DNA of 64,000 nucleotides from Macrotrachela quadricornifera (Eukaryota; Rotifera; Eurotatoria; Philodinida; Philodinidae), in contig JAJEKB010001194.1 in NCBI GenBank assembly GCA_022393335.1, positions 586,007-650,006 of the forward strand. Direction: 5' to 3'. A model generated the notes under the pieces. That model was not told where the DNA came from and did no database searches. It saw nothing but the letters and a program-made list of their open reading frames with translations. Positions 1 to 10,369 of the stretch are shown one piece after another. Numbering within the stretch: the first letter of the stretch is position 1; each line of letters opens with the position of its first letter. Position numbers and translations under genes: made by a program.

Positions 1-248
1 ATAAAATATTTATTTAATTAAATTGAAGTAAATTCATTATTTACCTTGCTTTATTGCTAAAAAATGTCCTGTATCTCGATGTTTTGCTTTATATACACAT
101 CCATATGATCTATATTATCAAAAGTATAAGAATAAATATATTAATATACAATTAATTACCCTTTTCCAATTTTGCATACAATTTCTAATACATTTTCCAT
201 ATTTTGTGCAAGATTTTCTTCTGTTAAACGTTCAAATGTTTTCGCCAT
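1..248 (-). CDS. STK3/STK4-like (hippo): Hippo/MST-type Ser/Thr kinase, 5' part only
   Basis: The start of a Ste20-family kinase. Exon 1 (248-160) begins with a short leader (MAKTFERLTEENL) and reaches the glycine-rich loop. Exon 2 (109-45) completes it as GKGSYGCVYKAKHR and ends at the AIKQ lysine strand. The intron 159-110 has GT...AG ends and keeps phase. The next intron starts at 44 and leaves the window. The LTEE..., V.E....IGKGSYG...KA.HR.TGH..AIKQ pattern matches MST1/2/Hippo, the kinase that activates LATS/Warts to restrain YAP/Yorkie. Only about 51 residues are visible, so the C-terminal SARAH domain cannot be checked and another Ste20 (GCK-II) kinase is possible. The ATG lies 38 bp after the UQCC1 stop and 10 bp after a splice acceptor. 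Confidence 0.72.
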
Positions 249-258
249 ATTTAATTAT

Positions 259-260
259 CT
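259..260 (-). other. Predicted trans-splice acceptor for the MST gene
   Basis: On the minus strand a pyrimidine-rich stretch ends in TTTTAG (the AG is here) inside the 38-bp gap between the UQCC1 stop and the kinase ATG. No upstream exon fits in so small a gap, so the AG has no cis donor of its own. This is expected for spliced-leader addition to a downstream operon gene. The site is seen; its use is inferred. Confidence 0.5.
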
Positions 261-286
261 AAAATATGAATATAAACTATATTCTA

Positions 287-1510
287 TTATTTTTGTAATG
301 CTCCTCTAGTTTTATTTTTAAAATCAAGATAATGTTGATTAACAAATTTTGTATCAACAGTATCACCATGTAATGGTAAAAAATAAACATAACCGTTTTT
401 TGTAAAATTTTCATCAGGTAATTGTTCTAAATGTTTTATATTTTTTCTTATATAGGTTACAAGTGTCACTAGACGTTCAAGTGGAGTAGGTTGAAAATGA
501 CGAAAATGTCTCCATACAGCAGCAGCTAATACTGTATCATCATCAACAAGACCTTCATCTAATGCTAACATAAATGCATTCATTTCAGAACGTAATTCTT
601 CTAATTGATTACGACGAATTTTAGTTTGACCAGGAATAATTTGTTGAGCACGTAGATCAAGATCTGTCCACATTATACGAGCTAAGTGACGACGAAGAAA
701 TATACCAGTTGGTCCTATAGAAATAAATTTAGATTAATTCTGTTTTATAAGACTATGATCGGCTAATGCGACAATATCTAGTGTAGAATTAAAACTGATA
801 GAACTTTTTTCATTGATCTAAATATTGTGAATAAATTGTATCAATTGGTATATATCTTCATTGTTATTATGAAATCAAAATTAAACACAAGGAAAGTACT
901 TATGAAAGATTCACTCTTTCTTCCTACAAAAGTCCATTAAATTCAACAAAATCTTTTTTATAAACTATTTAGTTTATCTCAATCAATTTTTCTTACAATC
1001 ACACAGATTGATTTTAGCAGAAAAATTCAAATCTCTGTCAATTTTATTGTAGATCTAATTATTCTAAATTAAAAATCTATTAAGATTTAAAAATATTCAT
1101 TCAATCATACCTAATTGAACATAACGAACAAGTAAAAACCACATATGTAGAAATATAATCCTTCCAAATGATGCAAAAACATCTGGCATATCAAGTTCAC
1201 GTTGTATTCCATCAAAATCAACTGATGAACTAATCATATAATATGATATTGCTGCAGCTTGATACAATACTCTTTGTGGTTCACGTAATTCTCCTTGTAA
1301 GCCAAGTTTCATTTTAATACGTGACATTAAACTTGGTATATATAGTACTGGAAGATTATTTGGTGATTGTGCAGTACTTAAACCTGTACCAACGGGTAAA
1401 GCAGTTGTTTGATTTGTTTTAGGTGGTGATTGTGTTGATAATAAACGTTGTAAAATAACATGACTACAGCGAATATAATTCACTCGATTATAAAAAGTAA
1501 ATCTTAACAT
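287..1510 (-). CDS. UQCC1: Ubiquinol-cytochrome c reductase complex assembly factor 1 (CBP3 family)
   Basis: Two exons (1510-1111 and 714-287) joined across a phase-1 intron give about 275 aa, close to the human length. The N-terminus is basic, hydroxylated and poor in acids, as expected for a mitochondrial presequence. The CBP3 domain follows: SRIKMKLGLQGE, then the DMPDVFASFGRIIFLHMWFL stretch, RRHLARIMWTDLDLRAQ, and DEGLVDDDTVLAAAVWRHF. The C-terminus carries the family's LVTYIRKNIKHLE segment. CBP3/UQCC1 works with UQCC2 at the mitochondrial ribosome to stabilise newly made cytochrome b for complex III. The first in-frame ATG at 1510 gives the presequence and is chosen as start. It lies head-to-tail with the MST kinase and is probably co-transcribed with it. 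Confidence 0.93.
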
Positions 1511-3234
1511 CTACAAAATTTATATCATATGATTTTTTTTTAAAAATAACTAAAGAAAATTTTATCAGCTATCCATACGATTGCATGCTTAGTACACATT
1601 ATATATACTGAAATGCAAAACTAAAACACAAAAAAATAATTCTATAAGTAACAAAGTCATCGTATATATATAGACTATCGTTTTGAATTAGTATTAATCA
1701 TTTCATTTGCTGATAAATTGGACAAACTAATTAGTAATTAGTTCTTTATTAATGATATAGTATATTGTTTAGAAAGAAACTATGCATTTCATAGCACTTT
1801 AATCCTTCATGAAATGCATAGCGTTGTAAACTAATATCCTAAAAAGAAATTTTCAATATTTGTAATGAACAATCAAATCATATCAATAAGTATCATGTTC
1901 TAATTGATAATTATTCTTAGTCTCCTTTAATTTTTATAAAAAAGAAATTTTCAAATAAATAAAATATTTTATTTCAAGACCTTTTTCTTCAGTTTATTTA
2001 TGAAATAATTGTATTCCTCGATAACTTATTCAATTATAATTATTGCATGAATCCATTTAATGTAAAAGTATTTTAATTTTTCTAAGTATTAAACATAACG
2101 TTCTTCTATTAGTTAATATATTTACATATTGTAATATCTATTCAAATAAAAGAAATCTTTGATATAAATAATAGATTTATTTAAGGAGATTTTCGCTATC
2201 TCACTCTTTTTTGACCTTGTATGATTCTTGAAGAAAGTACAGTCAATCAAACTGACACTCTTATTACGGATGGATTGTCTAAAATAACAAGACGTATATT
2301 TAATGGAAAAAAGTTTAACGAAAGTTGTAAAGAGAATTATTGAAAAAGTCTGTTTTTCTCAAATGACTGCATCTAGTTACATAATGATCCCGATGAAAAT
2401 TGGTTCGATTGCGCTAAAACCTTTTTTTGGAAGTACCTTAGGCCCGTAAATCCAGGTACACAGATCAAAAAAGAAAACGGTCGTTTTTAACACTGGAGAT
2501 CACTTTGAAGTATATGCAGTAAAAATTTCAGCTAGATTGGACAAACTTCGAAGACAGTTTCGTACTTTTGCTCAACTTGAAATCCAGTTCCTGTTCAAAC
2601 AAGAGAGAGGGAGAGGTGATTCTTTGAACTTATTTTATTTTCATATATATTTTTTTCTTGTTGAGATTATAATCACTCTTATAAATTAACTCCCTGAATA
2701 GCATCCGTAAGAATATGTTGGACAAATTCTTTCATTAAAAGTAGGTGTTCAATATAAAATTATTTTCGATCACGATCATAACCAAATTGGAAAAAATCGC
2801 AAAGTTCAACTTCATCTATGTATTCAATTATAATCAACAAAATAAAAGAATATCGATGATTTAATTAATTTTTACCAATCGTATTTCAATCAGACATTTG
2901 AAAAACAACTGAAAATTGGGCAACTACCTCTACAAATAATATCAGAAATAAAAATATAAAAATTATATTTTCAAATGCAATATACTTTTATTCGATAATT
3001 GTCTTCGATATTTACATGAATTTGTTCTAACCAAATATTAACTAAAATTTTGTTGCATTAATATATTTTTATGTTTGGATACGAAATTCATTAAAATATA
3101 TTGATCAGATATTAGTTAAAAATAAATTATCTAAAATTAAAATATTTTTTGTTATAATTTTTTTCTTTTTCTTAATTTTATCATTTTTTTTTTCGTGATT
3201 CAAAGAAAAATGTTCATAACAATTATTTTTTTAA
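1511..3234. other. Intergenic, no gene seen
   Basis: About 1.7 kb of AT-rich DNA between UQCC1 and MED28. No phase-consistent exons on either strand. A patch at about 2,200-2,640 is less AT-rich and could be an old repeat fragment, but no terminal repeats or protein signature were found. Confidence 0.5.
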
Positions 3235-3960
3235 TTATATTAAAAATGATCGTAAGGAATCTTGAGAAGAATCTGACGTTGTAGGATTTGGCAATGTTGC
3301 ATTACCAAGAAGTGCTGAAAGAGAAAACGAAAATATATTGAGAAAACCATGATAATCTCAAAAGTAACATTAATAATTCGAAAATGTATGAGATAGTTAA
3401 AGTAATTCTCTAATCACTTTTTAAAGATCAAAACATTAAATTATATATATATATATATTAAAATCAAAATTTGATTACTAACAAGGTTGTGTTGACATTG
3501 TTGTTTGAGATAAACTATCACCGAGATCTGCATTTGTAAGAGCAGATGTAGTAGTTGTACCTCGACTTAATTCATCAAGTAATCCATTAAGACTTTCTGT
3601 ATTTTCTACACTAAAATCTGCAATAGCATCATTTAAATATTGATTAAATTCTCTTAATAATGTTTCTTTTCGTTCAATATTTGTTCTTAAATCAGTAATA
3701 TTTTCAAGTATTTGTTCTTCAGGTAATGCTCGATTAACTAATGATTTTAATTGTAATAAATTACATTCAATTTCATTTGCTGATTCATACATTCGACGCA
3801 TATGTTGTTCAACAGCAGCTGAATTTTGTTCAGATGTTGAACCAGATGCTACAGCTGAACTTGAACCTGTACATGGATCTTGAAGAAGAAAGGCAATAAA
3901 TGATTTTATTGATTCTTCAAAATTATTTAATAAATCATCAGATAAATTAATTGAAGACAT
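3235..3960 (-). CDS. MED28: Mediator subunit 28
   Basis: Two exons (3960-3483 and 3314-3235) with a phase-1 intron give about 185 aa. The protein is helical: residues 5-25 (LLNNFEESIKSFIAFL) match the MED28 start VDELE.SFE.....L. The central coiled coil EIECNLLQLKSLV...PEEQILENITDLRTNI, followed by ERKETLLREFNQYL, matches the family pattern ECFFLQK...PEQ..KEDVSELRNELQRKD.L. MED28 is a head-module subunit of the Mediator complex, bridging activators and RNA polymerase II. The tail after the coiled coil is Ser/Thr-rich and divergent. Exon 1 also has an in-frame TAG just past the donor, so unspliced RNA would give a 160-aa form. It is divergent from the VAMP gene, with about 390 bp between them. 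Confidence 0.78.
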
Positions 3961-4353
3961 CTGAAAATAATAAAAAAATATTTCTTTTTTTTTGTTTTTT
4001 TTATTAAAATTGTAACAATAATTGACGAAACTATACTACTTACTTTTTCTTTCTTTTTTATGATTGGTTAATATTAGTATTGATTTCATCAAATGATTTT
4101 ATTAATAAACTGTTCTGATTGTCGCTAGTATTAAAAATCTATAAAAATCTCCTATTGTGCAGGAATATATGACAACAAGACCAATATGGCGTCGTTGTCT
4201 TTATTGGTTTTCCGGATGTTCAATTTGACGTGTTATTGTTTTTTTTTTAGATTCATCCATTTTTTTCTAATCAAGAGAAATTCAATCAAAATATGTTAGT
4301 ATTTTTATTAGATGAAAATATTTACAATTAGAAATTGTTTTTCTTATTTTTAG
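3961..4353. promoter_or_regulatory. Divergent intergenic region, MED28 / VAMP-A
   Basis: AT-rich DNA with long T runs between the MED28 ATG and the first recognised VAMP exon. It must hold the MED28 promoter and probably the small 5' coding exon of VAMP-A. ATGs at about 4,157 and 4,172 are possible starts, but no donor there is good enough to call. Confidence 0.4.
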
Positions 4354-5303
4354 GTCAGCTTCATTTGAAAATCCACCCCGTGCAACACAATATCAATCAA
4401 CAAAACGATTTGATAATCTTCAAGCTGATGTTAATCAGGTTTGTCTTTGATTCTTTTTGTTTTGTCTTTCAAAATGTTAGTTATCATTTAAAATTAGTAA
4501 AATTATCTATTTCATATAATTAGATTTTCTTTTGCTTTATGTAATGTTGTTTTATGTATGCATATCTCGTACAGGTCGTTGATGTTATGAAAGATAATCT
4601 TGATAAAGTACTTGAACGTGATGCAAAATTAAATACACTTGAAAATCGAGCTGGTAAGTTAAAAAATAAAAAAATATTAAATCGATATATAATAATTAAT
4701 ACTGCTATTTATCTTTATGCTAATTATTTGATTTTTGCTATAAAAAATATTTTTGCAGAAATTTTACAAACGGGTGCATCACAATTTACAACAAATGCTA
4801 GTAAATTAAAACGTAAATATTGGTGGAAAAATCTTAAGGTAAGTGTATTGATTTGTAATTTAATTTAAAAAAAAATATGACTACAGAAGAAGAGAAGATA
4901 AGTAATGCGAGAATTTTTGTTATTCAGACGAATTAATGTATGCATCGCAAATTTTTTCTCATACAACAAAACGTTTAAGACGTAAAATGTTTTATGAAAA
5001 TATGAAGGTAGATTTTTATGAATGCTATAGCTGCTCATTGTTAATTCAAATATAAAAGATTTGAAAATAATATTTAATACTTATTTAGATGTGGGTTATC
5101 TTGATTATTGTCATTGTAAGTAATTAATAATAATTAATTATTTTATATAAATATAATTTTATTTAGATCGTTTTAATAATTGTTATTGTTGGTAAGAAAA
5201 TAAAAACAAAATAAATATAATGAATTTATTTTAAAATTATTTTTGATATTTAGTTGCTGTTACTCAATCGGTTAAAAGCAATCAAAGCAATAGTGGAAAA
5301 TAA
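4354..5303 (+). CDS. VAMP: Synaptobrevin/VAMP R-SNARE, first tandem locus (VAMP-A)
   Basis: Exons recognised: 4354-4438, 4575-4653, then either 4759-4838 or 4928-5007, then 5089-5115, 5167-5191 and 5254-5303. They encode an R-SNARE: the motif starts at [18 protein letters not shown], has the zero-layer Arg in [10 protein letters not shown], and ends with [12 protein letters not shown] before the membrane anchor. The anchor [17 protein letters not shown] is split over two micro-exons of 27 and 25 nt. A short luminal tail ends in SNQSNSGK. R-SNAREs pair with syntaxin and SNAP-25 to fuse vesicles. The first recognised exon begins in phase 2, so a small upstream exon with the ATG is missing from this call. 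The alternative SNARE exon is described separately. Confidence 0.85.
4759..5007 (+). other. Mutually exclusive exon pair in VAMP-A
   Basis: Exon 4a (4759-4838) and exon 4b (4928-5007) are both exactly 80 nt. Both begin after a phase-1 junction and end in phase 0 at a GT donor, and both encode the C-terminal half of the SNARE motif plus the juxtamembrane segment. Exon 4a reads E.LQTGASQF...[12 protein letters not shown], the canonical form. Exon 4b reads [10 protein letters not shown]...[12 protein letters not shown], with the WW membrane-anchor pair replaced by FY. Including both would shift the frame, so only one can be used at a time. An 89-nt intron separates them. Confidence 0.75.
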
Positions 5304-5903
5304 ATTGAAAAATAGTAAGAAAATATAAATGGTCTTTTTTCTTTCTATATTAGATAAATAATCTTTCATTTTATTTTTATTTAGAATTTTTCTATTAAGG
5401 ACACTATTTTATAGTTGTGTATACTGCATGTTACGGTCTAATTAATGTATGCTTATTTTATTTATCTTCATTCCTTGAGCAACAAAACAAACTATCCATG
5501 TTTGTCTGTTACTTTTTTCTATTTCATTTTGTTTTTCTTCTTCTTTTTGTTTGTTTGATTCTATGCTTTAAAAAAAAACATTCTTCTTTCTCTATATATC
5601 TTTTATTCACATTCATTGAAATGATCTTATCTTTTATTTATTTATGCCATTTTACTTGTCTATCGTACACACAGAAATACACTTTTATGTTTTGAATTTT
5701 GTGCAAGAGTAAATCTATTTACAAGAGATAATATTGATTTTCATTATTCCATCTGCATATGTTGTCTCTTTTTTTTTTATTAAGAAATCATTTCTTTTTT
5801 AGATTTTTATATTATTATTCTATTAAATTTAATTTAATTATAATATGTAAATATTCAATATTAGTTTGGAAATTGAATGTTTTTGATTTTATTTTTCTTA
5901 TAG

Positions 5904-6792
5904 GACAACTAATGGTAGTGGTGTTCCACCAGCTGCTGGTGGTGGCGGCTCCAAACGTCTTGCTCAACAACAGGCACAAGTCGATGAAGTTGTTGATATA
6001 ATGCGACAAAATGTTGATAAAGTATTAGAACGTGATAAAAATTTGTCACTTCTTGATGATCGAGCTGGTAAATTTTTTCAATAAGTTATTTCTTCAGAAA
6101 GAAAAAAATATATATATGTAAATTTTTAAGATAAATTACAACATAATGCAGCTCAATTTGAACAGCATGCAGGCAAATTAAAACGGAAATATTGGTGGAA
6201 AAATATGAAGGTAAGAAAGCTTCTCAGACTTTGACTTGTTTATGGTAGAAAGATATATAAAAAAAAAATTTCATATACGGATTAGATGATGATTATAATG
6301 GGAGTGGTGGGCACTATTTTTGCCATTGTGGTGATAGGTAAAAATTCTCGTATTGTGGTCTTCCTTTTATTTATTGTGTTATTCAATATTCGTCCAATTG
6401 CATGTTTATCTACTGCTTTTATGATTTAGCATGAGATAATGTGTAAAGTTTGAAATGAAAATATTTTTATTATTATTTGTTTAGCATGGATTGTTTCGAA
6501 AGTTAAAGCAGTGACACCTGTTCTTCCATCCGGTGACGCAACAACAGCTATTCCATCTGTGAATAGTGCATTACCAAAAGTATCTGGTGGTTCAATGGCT
6601 ATCCCAAGTGGAAATAAACCAGCATCAAGACATCGTGGATCTAGTCGTAAGAAGATAAAATCCACGACACTAGCTCCTATTACAAGTTCAGCAGTACCAT
6701 CAGATGATGATGAACCAGCATCATCAAATGGAGAAGATGCAACAAAAGCTGCTATAAAACGAGCTATTCGTGCAATTCTCAATAGGCAATGA
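5904..6792 (+). CDS. VAMP: Synaptobrevin/VAMP R-SNARE, second tandem locus (VAMP-B)
   Basis: Exons 5904-6067, 6131-6210, 6286-6337 and 6485-6792. A Gly/Pro-rich N-terminus ([16 protein letters not shown]) leads into a canonical R-SNARE motif: [19 protein letters not shown], zero-layer Arg in [23 protein letters not shown], then [13 protein letters not shown] single 52-nt exon gives the anchor [17 protein letters not shown]. Unusually, the last exon adds a tail of about 100 residues on the luminal/extracellular side, rich in Ser, Pro and Lys with an acidic DDDE patch and a basic C-terminus. The first exon starts in phase 2, like VAMP-A, so the ATG exon is upstream. It could be a private exon or shared with VAMP-A, which would make this one gene with alternative 3' halves. 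Confidence 0.83.
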
Positions 6793-7108
6793 TTATTTTT
6801 AAAAAAAACAGAAAAAGATCTAAATCAATTTAAGATCACATTTTCTTTTTGTCATTCCGTTATTATATTGACCCTCTTACATTTATTTACTATTCTCTTT
6901 TTCTCTCTATTTTTTCCTTCCATGTTGTTTGTTTTGTTGTTTTTCTATTGTTCGTGCAACAAAAATTAATATTTACTTATTTCAACGCATTATATTTTTA
7001 GTGACTCATACTTTTCAATATTATGTAACTATATTTCTCTTGTCTTTTTATTCTTCATTATATATATATATATATATAAACATTTATAATGGCAATATTA
7101 ATAAAATT

Positions 7109-7904
7109 TCATTTTATCCCTTTTACTTCTAAATCAACAATAATCGGTGGTTGAGATGGTCTGTAACGTAGATCACATGTAGATGCATTAACAAATATAG
7201 TTGAATCGACTTCGTCACGTCCATATCCTTCATGTATATGTCCAAATACATGTAATCGTGGTTTGATTTCTTTGATTCGTGCAAGTAATTGTGCACAACC
7301 AACATGTTCACCATGAAAAGTTGTATCAAGGATATTTGCAGGTGGTCCATGTGTAATAAGTACATCAACATCATTAGGTATTTTTGACCAAACTTGCTTG
7401 ATTTCTGGACTATTAGCAGGTAAATTAAATGCCCAATCACAAAATTCAGGTTGATATGGACTAGAAAAGAATTTTTTTAACGATTTTCCTTTTTTATCAT
7501 GAATTTTACCTTCCATAAAATTTTAATCCTGTTTGTTGGTCAATAAATTCTTGTTCTTCTAAATAAATAATTCCATAATCAGTTGCTAATGATGGATCAC
7601 GTATTAAACGTCCAATTTGTTCGCAGTCTTGTTTTTTTCTAGAATGCCATCGTTGCCATGATTGTTCATAAAATTCAGGTTCAAGAGTTAAATCATGATT
7701 ACCAGCGATAATTACTTTTAAACGATACTGTGTTAAAGATTTCAGCCAATTTATATATTTTTCTATTTCAGTTTGTTCACCGGTCATGGAAAAATCACCA
7801 GCATGAACAAGTATGTCACCAGCGGGAAGAGCAAAATGATAACGTGAATGCGTATCGCTTATGCATACAATACGTGTCATATTTGTTCCGCTGTTACTAG
7901 CCAT
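7109..7904 (-). CDS. MPPED1/2-like: MPPED-type metallophosphoesterase
   Basis: Two exons (7904-7510 and 7460-7109) with a 49-nt phase-2 intron give 248 aa. All calcineurin-like phosphoesterase metal motifs are present in order: DTHSR (about residue 17), HAGDFS, AGNHD, THGPP, and GHIHEGYG near the C-terminus. The splice restores YGSPYQPEFCDWAFNLP, the hallmark of the MPPED1/MPPED2 family (human YGSPWQPWF..WGFNLP). MPPED2 has a low cyclic-nucleotide phosphodiesterase activity; the physiological substrate is unclear. The intron can also be read through with a shifted frame from an internal ATG, but only the spliced form keeps the family motif. Its 3' end converges on VAMP-B across about 320 bp. 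Confidence 0.92.
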
Positions 7905-9014
7905 ACTATATATAAAATTAAATGAAAGTAGTCTTACATCATCGATTCAATTGTTTATACACTTTATGTTTAGTTCAAACAAAAGAAAAGAGAACAACAA
8001 GAAAAAAAAAAAGGTTTTATTGCTTCTAGAATCATCTATGATAATGTCGATAGAAGCATTTTGCCTGTTCATTGCCTTTTACTGCTTATTCCTAATAAAT
8101 GATAATATAGTTATGTTCTTGTTACTTGATTGTGCAAGATTACCATAAATTATGATTCATTTCTTTTTGTTTTGTTTTTTTTTATCAATGCTGATGCAAT
8201 GTCACGGGAGTCATTTTGATAATTTCTTTTTTGAATATATTAGGTGACACGCTACAGATAATAGCTGACTCAGACTTTATTAGCAGATTATGCATTTAGT
8301 TTATGATTTCGATCCTATCAATTCTATTCTGCAGTTTAGGTATATAATCCTCTAAATTACATCGACAATCAAATGAAATACTTCCTATTGCTGACATGTT
8401 CCTGCAAACATATGTTTGAGATCGAAAAAGTTTTGGTTCTGCTGCATTCTAAACTCTTCACCAAAGTAATTATTGGAAAAATAAGAAGAATATATTACAT
8501 TATACATCATATAAAAACATTCTCGACTTCTATATTGATTCAATATTTCGTATAGATGTCGTTAGTGCAAAGTACATCTGTTAATAACTGCAACAAAGAA
8601 ATCTCTTTAAAATTTTTGACAATATACCAAGAGTGTGATAAAGATTACTTTGTCTTTGTTGTTAAAAATTCTTTTCTTAAAATCAAATGATTGTCTTTAA
8701 AAATTTATATAATACAACTGTTGCAATGAAATAAGATTTGACGGTCAAATGTGTGAAACTTTTAAAACTATTCTTGTGACAATTTTCTAATTTTTAGACG
8801 TAGAAGATGAACATTTGGCTGAGATAATGATAACTCTTTTAAAAACATTCAAAATAGTTTTTTATTAATTTAATCTTTTCTTTGAAAATTTTTCACTTTA
8901 GATGTTTTCTCAATATCTCCTCATTCATACACAATATAATTTCTAAAATTTTTATTAGAAGTACATTTTGAGGTGATGAACCCACCTATCATATCCAATC
9001 ATACCTACGTTGTG
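7905..9014. other. Intergenic, no gene seen
   Basis: About 1.1 kb upstream of the MPPED gene, AT-rich with poly-A and poly-T tracts. Short ORFs here lack codon bias and homology signals. It ends at the left arm of the inverted repeat. Confidence 0.5.
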
Positions 9015-10346
9015 ACCAAATTTTACTAAAAGTATAATTATAGCTTTACTCTATCTATATATTAAGATGCAGAAATTACCTATCTTCGATGTAGACTGTC
9101 TCTAGATCAATTCAATAGAATTTTATCGTTTTTTTTCTCAATAACTTCTAATTTCGTGTCATCCTCAAGACGTATTCAAAACTTTCACTTTATGAAATTT
9201 AATCTGACAATCATCATCATAAAATGGTACTACCTTTGTTGTAGTATAGGGGAGAGAGGATTTTGAAAGATTTTCTCACAATTAGAAAATAAAGGTCGTT
9301 GGATGTGAAACTTGCAGCATTATAGAGATTGAAGTTAATAATCATTCTTGTGAGTTTCAGCTTGCTCGATAAATCTGTCATCTTATTTTAGTGTTTCACT
9401 CGATAGATATCTTCATGATCAATAAGAATAGGAATAATGAAATATCTGATTCATTGAATTTTGACAGAGTATTCATTTGATTCAATAATTATTTCATATA
9501 TCATTCAACAAGAAATTTAATGTTGAATAAAACTATACACTGGATTTTAAGTTAAAATGAAACTCTGATTATAAAATATTTACTAATCCTTCTATCAGAC
9601 TACTAAAAATTCATATGCATCTCTTCATGTTTTGAATAATACTTCAAAAAATGTAGAATTTCATGGACTTTCATAAATTGTTTCATTATTTTAAAATGCT
9701 GTTGAACTTTACAAAAAAAAACCGGTTTTCGTCAGTTCTCTACATAATCTTCGTATATTATATACACAATGTCTGATAGAAGATTTAGTAAATATTTTAT
9801 AATCAGAGTTTGATTTTAATTTAAAATCAAGTGTATAGTTTTATTCAACACTAAATTTCTTGTTGAATGATATATGAAATAATTATTGAATCAAGTGAAT
9901 GTTCTGTCAAAATTCAATGAATCAGATATTTCATTATTCCTATTCTTATTGATCATGAAGATATCTATCGAGTGAAACACTAAAATAAGATGACAGATTT
10001 ATCGAGCAAGCTGAAACTCACAAGAATGATTACTAAATTCGATCTCTATAATGCTACAAATTTCACATCCAACAACCTTTGTTTTCTAATTGTGAGAAAA
10101 TCTTTCAAAGTCCTCTGTCCTCTATACTACAACAAAGGTAGTACCATTTTATGACGATGATTGCTAGATTAAATCTCATAAAGTGAAAGTTTTGAGTACA
10201 TTTTGAGGATAACACGAAGTTAGTAGTTATCGAGAAAAAAAACGACAAAATTCTATTAAATTGATCTGGAGAAAGTCTATATCGAAGATAGGTGATTCCT
10301 GCATCTCAATATATAGATAGAGTAAAGCTATAATAATAATTTTGGT
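9015..10346. repeat. Long inverted repeat IR1 (foldback element)
   Basis: Left arm about 9015-9601 and right arm about 9770-10346 are imperfect reverse complements for nearly 580 bp, with a spacer of about 170 bp. Matches are visible along the whole length: ATAGCTTTACTCTATCTATA (left) answers TATAGATAGAGTAAAGCTAT (right). The stretch around ATAAGAATAGGAATAATGAA (left) recurs reversed near 9,940, and AAATATTTACTAA closes the inner end. By eye the arms look around 90% identical with small indels. No ORF is present in arms or spacer. It could be a non-autonomous foldback transposon or a source of double-stranded RNA. Confidence 0.82.
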
Positions 10347-10369
10347 GAAACTTACAAGAGAACATACAA

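Noticed and set aside
2200..2640. Less AT-rich patch as a possible transposon fragment or RNA gene
   Set aside because: No terminal repeats, target duplication, tRNA boxes or protein match visible by eye.
5417..5695. 92-codon plus ORF between the VAMP loci
   Set aside because: T-rich spacer giving a Phe/Leu-rich peptide; no conserved feature and not in phase with the VAMP exons.
7109..7516. MPPED C-terminal ORF as a separate gene starting at 7516
   Set aside because: The 49-nt intron 7509-7461 joins it in frame to the upstream part and restores the YGSPYQP family motif.
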